From: Paraburkholderia nodosa DSM 21604
GTDB taxonomy: Bacteria; Pseudomonadota; Gammaproteobacteria; Burkholderiales; Burkholderiaceae
Direction of reading: 5' to 3'
Length of the DNA: 64,000 nt
Assembly: GCF_000519185.1 (NCBI RefSeq)
Contig: NZ_JAFA01000018.1
Span: 62,001 to 126,000 of the forward strand
Both the position numbers and the translations under genes were made by a program. Shown here in pieces: positions 42,088 through 50,077 of this stretch (its first letter is position 1; every line of letters starts with the position of its first letter). The notes under the pieces were generated by a model. That model was not told the origin of the DNA. It searched no databases and saw only the letters and a list, made by a program, of their open reading frames with translations.

Positions 42088-43461
42088 ATGACCAAGAAAG
42101 TTTATGTAAAGACCTTTGGCTGCCAGATGAACGAGTACGACTCCGACAAGATGGTCGACGTACTCGGCGCCGCCGAAGGTCTCGTGAAGACCGACACCCC
42201 CGAAGACGCGGACGTCATTCTCTTCAACACCTGCTCGGTGCGCGAAAAGGCGCAGGAGAAGGTCTTCTCCGACCTCGGCCGCGTGCGCGAGCTCAAGGAA
42301 GCGAACCCGAACCTGCTGATCGGCGTAGGCGGCTGTGTGGCGAGCCAGGAAGGCGCGGCGATCGTCGCGCGCGCGCCGTACGTGGACCTCGTGTTCGGCC
42401 CGCAAACGCTGCACCGCCTGCCGCAGATGATCGACGCGCGACGCGCCTCGGGCCGCGCGCAGGTGGACATCTCCTTCCCCGAAATCGAGAAGTTCGACCA
42501 TCTGCCGCCCGCGCGCGTGGAAGGCCCGAGCGCGTTCGTCTCGATCATGGAAGGCTGCTCGAAATACTGCAGCTACTGCGTGGTGCCCTACACGCGCGGC
42601 GAGGAAGTCTCGCGTCCGCTCGACGACGTGCTCACCGAAATCGCGGGCCTCGCCGACCAGGGCGTGCGTGAAGTCACGCTGCTTGGCCAGAACGTGAACG
42701 CCTATCGCGGCGCTTTGACGGCCGGCGCGCACGACGTGGCCGACTTCGCCACGTTGATCGAATACGTCGCCGAAATCCCCGGCATCGAGCGCATCCGCTA
42801 CACGACTTCGCATCCGAAGGAATTCACGCAGCGCCTGATCGACACCTACGCGAAGGTGCCCAAGCTCGTGAGCCACCTGCATCTGCCGGTGCAGCACGGC
42901 TCGGACCGCGTGCTCATGGCGATGAAGCGCGGCTACACCGTGCTCGAGTACAAGTCGATCATCCGCAAGCTGCGCGCGATCCGCCCGGATCTGTCGCTCT
43001 CCACGGACTTCATCGTCGGCTTCCCCGGCGAGACCGAAGAGGACTTCCAGAAGATGATGGCGCTCGTCGAAGAGATGAGCTACGACACGAGCTTCTCGTT
43101 CATCTACAGCCCGCGCCCGGGCACGCCCGCCGCGAATCTCGAAGACGACACGCCGCGAGAGGTGAAGCTCAAGCGCCTGCAGCATCTGCAGGCCACGATC
43201 GAAGAGAACGTGGCGCGCATCAGCCAGTCGATGGTCGGCCGAGTCGAGCGCATTCTCGTGGAAGGCCCTTCGCGCAAGGACCCGAGCGAACTTTCGGGCC
43301 GCACGCAGAACAACCGTGTGGTGAACTTCCCGGCGCCGCTCGCTTCGCACGCTCGCCTGATCGGCCAGATGATCGACGTGAAGATCAACCACGCGTACCC
43401 CCACTCGCTGCGCGGCGAACTCGTGCTCGCTCACGAAGACGCTTCGACGCTAGCGCATTAA
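42088..43461 (+). CDS. miaB: tRNA-2-methylthio-N6-dimethylallyladenosine synthase
   Basis: A 457-residue radical-SAM methylthiotransferase that adds the methylthio group to i6A37 of tRNAs reading codons that start with U. N-terminal UPF0004 cluster cysteines are in KTFGCQMNEYDSD, NTCSVREKAQ and GVGGCVASQ. The radical-SAM CxxxCxxC is in EGCSKYCSYCVVPYTRGEE. A C-terminal TRAM domain ends the protein. Start 42088 (MTKKVYVKTFGC) is the family start; the open frame extends 76 codons upstream without conservation. TATAAT at 41805-41810, over the LysR stop codon, could be its -10 box. It heads the miaB-phoH-ybeY run. Confidence 0.96.
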   Translation: MTKKVYVKTFGCQMNEYDSDKMVDVLGAAEGLVKTDTPEDADVILFNTCSVREKAQEKVFSDLGRVRELKEANPNLLIGVGGCVASQEGAAIVARAPYVDLVFGPQTLHRLPQMIDARRASGRAQVDISFPEIEKFDHLPPARVEGPSAFVSIMEGCSKYCSYCVVPYTRGEEVSRPLDDVLTEIAGLADQGVREVTLLGQNVNAYRGALTAGAHDVADFATLIEYVAEIPGIERIRYTTSHPKEFTQRLIDTYAKVPKLVSHLHLPVQHGSDRVLMAMKRGYTVLEYKSIIRKLRAIRPDLSLSTDFIVGFPGETEEDFQKMMALVEEMSYDTSFSFIYSPRPGTPAANLEDDTPREVKLKRLQHLQATIEENVARISQSMVGRVERILVEGPSRKDPSELSGRTQNNRVVNFPAPLASHARLIGQMIDVKINHAYPHSLRGELVLAHEDASTLAH

Positions 43462-43498
43462 TCGGCGCATCGCAGGAATTCAGGAGTTCAGAGACACC

Positions 43499-44632
43499 TT
43501 GAAGCCCAATCAGCAGCATCTGGAATTCACCGCGCCGCGCGACGACAACGCGCGGCTCGCCAACCTCTGCGGCCCGCTCGACGAAAACCTGCGGCAGATC
43601 GAGCAAGCGCTCGACGTGACGCTCGCGCGGCGCGGCCATCGCATCACCATTCGCGGGCGTGGCGCCAAGCTGGCGCTCGCGGCGCTCGAGAACTTCTACA
43701 ACCGGGCGCGCGATCCGCTCTCCGTCGACGACATTCAGTTGGCGCTCGTCGAAGCCCGGCACCCCGTGAACTTCGGCAGCAATTCGGCGAACGATCCGCG
43801 CGGCAATGGCAACGGCGGCGTGCGCGGCAATGTGAACGGCGGCAACAGCGGTGGCAACGACGCCGCCGAGATCGACCCGCGTTTTCGCGGCGACCCCGAT
43901 CATCCGTTCGACGAGCCCGCGCGCGAAGGCGTCGATGTCGAGGAACTGGGCCCGAAGCTCTACACGCGCCGCGCCGACCTGCGCGGCCGCACGCCCGCGC
44001 AGCGCGAGTATCTGAAGCAGATCATCTCGCACGACGTGACGTTCGGCATCGGGCCCGCGGGCACCGGCAAGACCTATCTCGCCGTGGCCTGCGCCGTGGA
44101 CGCGCTCGAGCGCGACCAGGTCAAGCGCATCGTGCTCACGCGTCCGGCCGTGGAAGCGGGCGAGCGTCTCGGCTTCCTGCCCGGCGATCTGTCGCAGAAG
44201 GTCGATCCGTATCTGCGTCCGCTGTACGACGCGCTTTACGATCTGCTCGGCTTCGACAAGACCGCGAAGATGTTCGAGCGCCAGATGATCGAAATCGCGC
44301 CGCTCGCCTACATGCGCGGGCGCACGCTCAATCACGCGTTCATCATTCTCGACGAGGCGCAGAACACCACGCCCGAGCAGATGAAGATGTTCCTCACGCG
44401 TATCGGCTTCGGCTCGAAGGCAGTCGTGACCGGCGACACCACGCAGATCGACTTGCCGCGCGGCCACAAGAGCGGCCTTATCGAGGCGCAGCATGTGCTG
44501 AAGGACGTGCGCGGCATCGCCGTCACGCACTTCACGAGTGCGGACGTGGTGCGCCATCCGCTCGTCGCGCGTATCGTCGAGGCTTATGACGCGCATTCGA
44601 AAAAGGACGAGGGCGTTGGCGACGCGCGCTAA
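43499..44632 (+). CDS. phoH: PhoH-like ATPase (YbeZ)
   Basis: A 377-residue PhoH/YbeZ ATPase; YbeZ partners YbeY in ribosomal RNA processing. The P-loop GPAGTGKTYLA and Walker B FIILDEAQNTTPEQM are intact, plus the arginine-containing LTRIGFGSKAVVTGDTTQIDLPRG segment. The start is a TTG at 43499, with AGGAG 12 bases upstream; the conserved HLEFTAPRDDNARLANLCG begins just after it. A Gly/Asn-rich linker (about residues 98-122) between the N-terminal KH-like region and the ATPase is longer than in E. coli. ybeY follows at 36 bases. Confidence 0.93.
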   Translation: MKPNQQHLEFTAPRDDNARLANLCGPLDENLRQIEQALDVTLARRGHRITIRGRGAKLALAALENFYNRARDPLSVDDIQLALVEARHPVNFGSNSANDPRGNGNGGVRGNVNGGNSGGNDAAEIDPRFRGDPDHPFDEPAREGVDVEELGPKLYTRRADLRGRTPAQREYLKQIISHDVTFGIGPAGTGKTYLAVACAVDALERDQVKRIVLTRPAVEAGERLGFLPGDLSQKVDPYLRPLYDALYDLLGFDKTAKMFERQMIEIAPLAYMRGRTLNHAFIILDEAQNTTPEQMKMFLTRIGFGSKAVVTGDTTQIDLPRGHKSGLIEAQHVLKDVRGIAVTHFTSADVVRHPLVARIVEAYDAHSKKDEGVGDAR

Positions 44633-44667
44633 CGCCGCCGCCTGCGTCGTTTCACAGCTTTAACCCC

Positions 44668-45129
44668 ATGCCCCGCGCACCGAAACTCAAACTGACCGTG
44701 CAGTTCCCCGCCGCGAAGGCGTTCCCCGAGCACAAGGCCGCGCTGCCGCGCGCCACCGTGGCGGCGTGGCTCAAGGCCGCGCTCTTCGCGGACGCGGAAC
44801 TGGCCGTGCGCTTCGTCGATGCCGAGGAAGGCCGCACGCTCAACCGCACGTATCGCGGCAAGGACTACGCGACCAACGTGCTCACCTTCGCGTATGCCGA
44901 GAGCGAGGACGATCCGGTCACGGGCGATCTGATCCTGTGCTGCCCCGTGGTGGAAAAAGAAGCTGCCGAGCAGGGCAAGCCGCTCGCCGCGCACTACGCG
45001 CATCTGCTCGTGCACGGCGCGCTGCACGCGCAGGGTTACGATCACGAAGACGAGACCGAAGCCGAAGAGATGGAAGGCATCGAAACCGAGGTGCTCAACT
45101 CGCTAGGCTTTCCGGATCCGTACAAGTAA
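44668..45129 (+). CDS. ybeY: Endoribonuclease YbeY (rRNA maturation factor)
   Basis: A 153-residue zinc endoribonuclease for 16S rRNA 3'-end maturation and ribosome quality control. The metal site HxxxHxxxxxH is present in HGALHAQGYDHEDE, with the preceding family segments NRTYRGKDYATNVLTFAY and GDLILCCPVV. Length is typical. It lies between phoH and chaC on the same strand, with short gaps of 36 and 9 bases, so the three are likely co-transcribed. Confidence 0.96.
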   Translation: MPRAPKLKLTVQFPAAKAFPEHKAALPRATVAAWLKAALFADAELAVRFVDAEEGRTLNRTYRGKDYATNVLTFAYAESEDDPVTGDLILCCPVVEKEAAEQGKPLAAHYAHLLVHGALHAQGYDHEDETEAEEMEGIETEVLNSLGFPDPYK

Positions 45130-45138
45130 GCCCACGCC

Positions 45139-45828
45139 ATGAACGACAAACGCACGCCCGATTTCGCCGAACCCTCAGCACTGCCCGAGGCGGGCGATGC
45201 GAGCGTGCCCTGCCCCGGCTACCCGCCGGCGCTCGGCGAGTCGCGGCTCCTGAGCGAAGACGAATTGCGCGCCTCGCTCGCCTGCACGCTAAAAGCGCGA
45301 GGCTGGGACGGCGCGAGCGACATCTGGCTGTTCGGCTATGGCTCGCTGATCTGGAACCCAGGGCTGCCCACCGTCGAGAACGTGCGTTCGCGCGTGCACG
45401 GCTACCATCGGGGGCTTTACCTGTGGTCGCGCGTGAACCGCGGCACGCCCGAGCAGCCCGGCCTCGTGCTCGCGCTCGACCGCGGCGGCTCGTGCGCGGG
45501 CGTCGCGTTCCGTCTTGCGGCCGAAGGCGCGATGCCGCACCTCGAAGCGCTCTGGCGCCGCGAGATGCCGATGGGCTCGTACCGCCCCGCCTGGCTGCCC
45601 TGCGTGCTCGCAGACGGCCGCCGCGTCGCCGCGCTCGCATTCGTCATGCGGCGCGATGTGTCGTCTTACACCGGCAAGCTTTCCGAAGCCACAGTGCGCA
45701 CCGTGTTCGGCTGCGCGTCTGGCCGCTACGGCACGACGCTCGACTACGTGCGCCGCACCGTCGATGCACTGCGCGAGAGCGGCATGCGCGACCGCGCGCT
45801 GGAGCGGCTGCTCGCGCGTTGCGCTTGA
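45139..45828 (+). CDS. chaC: Glutathione-specific gamma-glutamylcyclotransferase
   Basis: A 229-residue ChaC-type enzyme that cleaves glutathione to 5-oxoproline and Cys-Gly. The nucleotide-like loop WLFGYGSLIWNPG (about 67-79) is the family signature, and the catalytic glutamate is expected in the middle (EALWRREMPMGSY). The first 45 residues are variable. Its ATG is 9 bases after the ybeY stop, indicating translational linkage with the ybeY group even though the functions are unrelated; a terminator-like hairpin follows it. Confidence 0.9.
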   Translation: MNDKRTPDFAEPSALPEAGDASVPCPGYPPALGESRLLSEDELRASLACTLKARGWDGASDIWLFGYGSLIWNPGLPTVENVRSRVHGYHRGLYLWSRVNRGTPEQPGLVLALDRGGSCAGVAFRLAAEGAMPHLEALWRREMPMGSYRPAWLPCVLADGRRVAALAFVMRRDVSSYTGKLSEATVRTVFGCASGRYGTTLDYVRRTVDALRESGMRDRALERLLARCA

Positions 45829-45853
45829 GGTTGCGCTGGTCACGTTGACCAAA

Positions 45854-45884
45854 CGGCGGCTGGCGTCACGGCGCGCCGCTTTTT
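45854..45884 (+). terminator. Probable terminator after chaC
   Basis: A GC-rich stem (CGGCG/CGCCG, or GCGGC/GCCGC in an alternative register) spans about 45854-45879 and is followed by TTTTT at 45880. It lies 26 bases after the chaC stop and would separate the miaB-chaC transcript from corC. Confidence 0.6.
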
Positions 45885-46036
45885 CGTCCACCGGGCGGCG
45901 ACGCCGCATCTGCGTTAGGATTGATCTGCCGGCGTGTGTCCTTTGTGTGGCATTACACGGTCGCGCCACAGGCGTGATGTATCCTTAACCCTCCGCAACA
46001 GCGCGCCCTGCCCCCAGCGGCAAAGGGCGCACCACC

Positions 46037-46930
46037 ATGAACGACTCTTATCCCAGTCGACGCCAGACCGACAAACCGCAGGAAAAGCGCTCCCTACTCG
46101 AGCGGCTGACCGACTTCATCTCGCCCGAGCCCGACTCTCGCAGCGAGCTTCTCGAAATCCTCCAGGACGCGCACGCGCGCAACTTGATCGACGCCGATTC
46201 GCTTTCGATGATCGAAGGCGTGTTTCAGGTGTCCGAGCTTTGCGCGCGCGACATCATGATCCCGCGGGCCCAGATGGACGCGATCAACATCGCCGAAAAT
46301 CCTGACGAATTCATTCCATTCGTGCTCGAGAAAGCGCACTCGCGCTACCCCGTGTACGACGGCAACCGCGACAACGTGATCGGCGTGCTGCTCGCCAAAG
46401 ACCTGCTGCGCTACTACGCCGAAGAGGAATTCGACGTGCGCGGCATGCTGCGCCCGGCCGTGTTCATCCCCGAGTCCAAGCGCCTGAACGTGCTGCTGCA
46501 CGACTTTCGCCAGAACCGCAATCACATCGCCATCGTCGTGGACGAATACGGCGGCGTGGCCGGTCTCATCACGATCGAGGACGTGCTGGAGCAGATCGTG
46601 GGCGACATCGAGGACGAATACGACTTCGACGAGGAAAGCGGCAACATCATCGCTTCGCCCGACGGGCGGTTCCGCGTGCGCGCGCTCACCGAAATCGAGC
46701 AGTTCAACGAGGCGTTCGGCACCCATTACTCCGATGAGGAAGTCGATACGATCGGCGGCTTCGTCACGAATCACTTCGGGCGCGTGCCGCATCGCGGGGA
46801 GAAGGTGCGCATCGGCGACCTGATCTTCGAGGTGCTGCGCGCCGACGCGCGCCAGGTTCACATGCTGCTGGTGCGGCGCGACCCGATGGCAGGACAGCGC
46901 GAAGCCGCGCTGCAGCCGCCGGGCACCTGA
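46037..46930 (+). CDS. corC: CorC-type CBS-domain protein (HlyC/CorC family)
   Basis: A 297-residue cytoplasmic protein without membrane segments. Two CBS domains (about 70-195, from ARDIMIPRAQMDAINIAENPDEF to IVVDEYGGVAGLITIEDVLEQIVGDIEDEYD) are followed by a C-terminal CorC_HlyC domain (FRVRALTEIEQFNEAFG to HMLLVRRDP). CorC was named for cobalt/magnesium efflux with CorA; the precise role is unsettled. Its place just before lnt is conserved in many proteobacteria. Confidence 0.93.
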   Translation: MNDSYPSRRQTDKPQEKRSLLERLTDFISPEPDSRSELLEILQDAHARNLIDADSLSMIEGVFQVSELCARDIMIPRAQMDAINIAENPDEFIPFVLEKAHSRYPVYDGNRDNVIGVLLAKDLLRYYAEEEFDVRGMLRPAVFIPESKRLNVLLHDFRQNRNHIAIVVDEYGGVAGLITIEDVLEQIVGDIEDEYDFDEESGNIIASPDGRFRVRALTEIEQFNEAFGTHYSDEEVDTIGGFVTNHFGRVPHRGEKVRIGDLIFEVLRADARQVHMLLVRRDPMAGQREAALQPPGT

Positions 46931-46962
46931 CGCAACGCGAGCGCGCCGCCTATGCGCAGACG

Positions 46963-46988
46963 ACGCCAGCCTCCGGGCTGGCGTTTTT
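46963..46988 (+). terminator. Terminator after corC
   Basis: Stem ACGCCAGCC/GGCTGGCGT (9 bp, 46963-46971 with 46976-46984), 4-base loop TCCG, followed by TTTTT. It lies 33 bases after the corC stop, so lnt needs read-through or its own promoter. Confidence 0.9.
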
Positions 46989-47127
46989 GCTTCGAGCGCG
47001 CCGAAGCTTCGATCCGCCCCCAGGAGACCATCCCGGTAACGTCGCACGAAAGTGCTATCGTTGCGCTCGTCGCGCAATCCGCGCCCGCGCTTTTCAGCGC
47101 GCTTTCCATCGCATTCCACAGCACCGC

Positions 47128-48816
47128 ATGGCCGAACCGATCGATACCCGCGCGCGCACCGAGACGCGTGCGAGCGAAACCACCAACGGCGCCGCGCGCC
47201 GCGCGCTGCCCTTCTGGCACTATCTCGCCGCTGCCGCGCTGGGCGCGCTCAACACGCTGTCGTTCGCGCCCACGCCGCGCGGCGGCTGGCTCGCCATTGC
47301 GATCTTTGCGCTGTTCTACTTCTGGCTCACGCGCACCACCGGCTGGAGGAGCGCGCTCTTCACGGGCTGGGCGTTCGGCTTCGGCAACTTCGTGAGCGGC
47401 GTCTGGTGGCTTTACGTGAGCATGCACTTCTACGGCGGCATGCCCGCGGTGCTCGCGGGCGCCGCGCTCGTGCTGTTCTCGCTTTACCTCGGTCTGTATC
47501 CGGCGCTCGCCGCGCTCATCTGGTCGTTTTGCGCGGGACACGCGAAGAATGGACGCAGCGGCGAGTTGCCGTTCTCACCCACGTGGCACGGCGCCTTCGC
47601 ATTCGCGAGTGCGTGGGCGCTCGGCGAATGGGCGCGCGGCTATGTGTTCACCGGCTTTCCCTGGCTTTCGAGCGGTTACGCGCAAGTGGACGGTCCGCTC
47701 GCCGGTTTTGCGCCGATCGTGGGCGTGTATGGCGTGGGCTGGGTGCTCGCGCTCGTCGCGGCGCTCATCGCGCAGGCGGTTTTGCGCGCGCGCGACATGA
47801 AGGGGCATGGCGCGACGCCTCGGCGCGGTGCGGTGGCGACGCCTGCGCTGCTCGCGCTCGCCGTGATCGCCGCCGGCCTGCTGCTCTCGCTCGTCTCGTG
47901 GACGCAACCCTCCGGCACGCCGCTCAACGTGCGGCTGCTGCAAGGCAACGTCAAGCAGGACATGAAGTTCTCCGAGCAGGGCACGATCGATGCGCTCAAC
48001 GAGTTCCAGAAGCTGATTACCGAAAAGCCCGCCGATCTCGTCGTCACGCCCGAAACCGCAGTGCCGGTGCTCGTGCAGGAAATTCCCCAGAAGTTCGGCC
48101 GCGATATCCGCGCCTTCGCCGACGGCACGAACACGGCTATTCTGTTTGGCGCAGTAGGCGGCACCATCACGTCCGACGGGCGCGTGATCGACTACACCAA
48201 CAGCCTCTTCGGCATCACGCCGGGCCAGAACGGCCTCTATCGCTACGACAAGCATCACCTCGTGCCCTTCGGCGAATTCGTGCCCTGGGGCTTCCGCTGG
48301 TTCGTCAATCTCATGAACATCCCGCTCGGCGACTTCGCGCGCGGGGCGCCCGTGCAACCGCCCTTCCGCGTGCACGGTGAACTCGTGGCCGTGAACATCT
48401 GCTACGAGGATATCTTTGGCGAGGAGGTCGCGCGCACCGTGCGCGAGAGCCCGGCCTCGCCGGGCATCCTGATCAACTCGACGAACCTCGCGTGGTTCGG
48501 CGACACCATCGCGCTCGATCAGCACCTGCAGATTGCGCGCATGCGCTCGCTCGAAACCGGCCGCCCGATGCTGCGCGCGACCAACACGGGCGCCACGGCC
48601 GCCATCGACGCGAAAGGCCGGGTGATCGCACGTTTGCCGACGTTCACGGTGGGCTCGCTCGACGTGAAGGTGGAAGGGACGAGCGGCTTCACGCCCTACG
48701 TGACGAGCGGCAACAACACGGTGATCGCCATGTCGTTGCTGCTGCTGGCGCTCGGCTTTGCGTTCGGACCGGCCTTCAAGGGCGCGAAGGAACGCAAGCC
48801 GGCCAACGAAAAATAA
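47128..48816 (+). CDS. lnt: Apolipoprotein N-acyltransferase
   Basis: A 562-residue inner-membrane enzyme that adds the third acyl chain to the N-terminal cysteine of lipoproteins. About six N-terminal membrane segments precede a periplasmic nitrilase-type domain. The catalytic triad is visible: Glu in VVTPETAVPVL, Lys in YRYDKHHLVPFGEF and Cys in VAVNICYEDIFGEE. The start 47128 (MAEPIDTRARTETR) is chosen for its modest lead-in; no strong ribosome site is seen and an in-frame ATG at 46987 lies over the corC terminator. corC precedes it as in other proteobacteria. Confidence 0.95.
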   Translation: MAEPIDTRARTETRASETTNGAARRALPFWHYLAAAALGALNTLSFAPTPRGGWLAIAIFALFYFWLTRTTGWRSALFTGWAFGFGNFVSGVWWLYVSMHFYGGMPAVLAGAALVLFSLYLGLYPALAALIWSFCAGHAKNGRSGELPFSPTWHGAFAFASAWALGEWARGYVFTGFPWLSSGYAQVDGPLAGFAPIVGVYGVGWVLALVAALIAQAVLRARDMKGHGATPRRGAVATPALLALAVIAAGLLLSLVSWTQPSGTPLNVRLLQGNVKQDMKFSEQGTIDALNEFQKLITEKPADLVVTPETAVPVLVQEIPQKFGRDIRAFADGTNTAILFGAVGGTITSDGRVIDYTNSLFGITPGQNGLYRYDKHHLVPFGEFVPWGFRWFVNLMNIPLGDFARGAPVQPPFRVHGELVAVNICYEDIFGEEVARTVRESPASPGILINSTNLAWFGDTIALDQHLQIARMRSLETGRPMLRATNTGATAAIDAKGRVIARLPTFTVGSLDVKVEGTSGFTPYVTSGNNTVIAMSLLLLALGFAFGPAFKGAKERKPANEK

Positions 48817-49053
48817 GCCGCGCAACCACCCGCTGACGACGCAACCACGCCGCTGCCGGCCGCCCGAACCCCGTCCAGGTCTCAAGGCTCCGGCAATCCG
48901 GTAAAATTCAATGTTTTAGCACCTGGCCGCCTCCTGGCCCGGGCCACGCAAGGGGAAGGGGCAAGGCGGAGCATCGCCGCCCCGCCGGCGCGCTCGCCTG
49001 GCTCCGGCCGCCGCATTCCGCCCCCGAAAGCCCGAAAGACACTGCAGGCACAC

Positions 49054-50061
49054 ATGCTCACGTTTCAGCAAATCATCCTGACGCTCCAGTCTTACTGGGA
49101 CAAGCAGGGCTGCGCACTGCTCCAGCCGATCGACATGGAAGTCGGCGCCGGCACCTCGCACGTCCACACCTTCCTGCGCGCAATCGGCCCCGAGCCGTGG
49201 CGCGCGGCCTACGTGCAGCCCTCGCGCCGCCCGAAGGACGGCCGCTACGGCGAGAACCCGAACCGTCTGCAGCACTACTACCAGTACCAGGTGGTGCTCA
49301 AGCCCGCGCCGGAGAACATTCTCGACCTGTACCTCGGCTCGCTCGAGGCGCTCGGCTTCGACCTGAAGCAGAACGACGTGCGCTTCGTCGAAGACGACTG
49401 GGAGAACCCCACGCTCGGCGCCTGGGGCCTCGGCTGGGAAGTGTGGCTCAACGGCATGGAAGTCACGCAGTTCACCTACTTCCAGCAAGTGGGCGGCATC
49501 GACTGCAAGCCGGTGCTCGGCGAAATCACCTACGGTCTCGAGCGTCTCGCGATGTATCTGCAGAAGGTCGAGAACGTCTACGACCTCGTCTGGACCGAGT
49601 GGGAAGAACAAGGCCCGAACGGCCCGGAAATGCGCCGCCTCACCTATGGCGACGTCTACCACCAGAACGAAGTCGAGCAATCGACCTATAACTTCGAGCA
49701 CGCGAACGTCGACCTGCTGTTCACGTTCTTCAACGCGTACGAAGCCGAAGCGAAGCGCATGATCGATCTGCAGCTCGCGCTGCCCGCCTACGAACTCGTG
49801 CTCAAGGCCGGCCACACGTTCAACCTGCTCGACGCGCGCGGCGCGATCTCCGTGACGGAGCGCGCAGCGTACATCGGCCGCATTCGCGCGCTTTCGCGCA
49901 GCGTGGCGCAGTCGTACTACGAGTCGCGCGAAAAGCTCGGCTTCCCGATGCTCGGCAACCCCGTGCACGGCGTGCCGGGCCTCACCACCGACGAACAGGA
50001 CGCCGCGATGCCCGCCTGGGCGCCGCCGCTGAAGGTCGAACGCAAGTTCGACGAGGAATGA
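49054..50061 (+). CDS. glyQ: Glycyl-tRNA synthetase, alpha subunit
   Basis: A 335-residue class II aminoacyl-tRNA synthetase subunit. The start MLTFQQIILTLQSYWDKQGCALLQPIDMEVGAGT and the class II motif region (FLRAIGPEPWRAAYVQPSRRPKDGRYGENPNRLQHYYQYQV) are typical. With GlyS it forms the alpha2beta2 enzyme. The 237-base upstream region holds TAAAAT at 48902-48907 as a possible -10 box without a clear -35. glyS follows 16 bases after the stop. Confidence 0.97.
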   Translation: MLTFQQIILTLQSYWDKQGCALLQPIDMEVGAGTSHVHTFLRAIGPEPWRAAYVQPSRRPKDGRYGENPNRLQHYYQYQVVLKPAPENILDLYLGSLEALGFDLKQNDVRFVEDDWENPTLGAWGLGWEVWLNGMEVTQFTYFQQVGGIDCKPVLGEITYGLERLAMYLQKVENVYDLVWTEWEEQGPNGPEMRRLTYGDVYHQNEVEQSTYNFEHANVDLLFTFFNAYEAEAKRMIDLQLALPAYELVLKAGHTFNLLDARGAISVTERAAYIGRIRALSRSVAQSYYESREKLGFPMLGNPVHGVPGLTTDEQDAAMPAWAPPLKVERKFDEE

Positions 50062-50077
50062 ACGGATCTCAAGAACA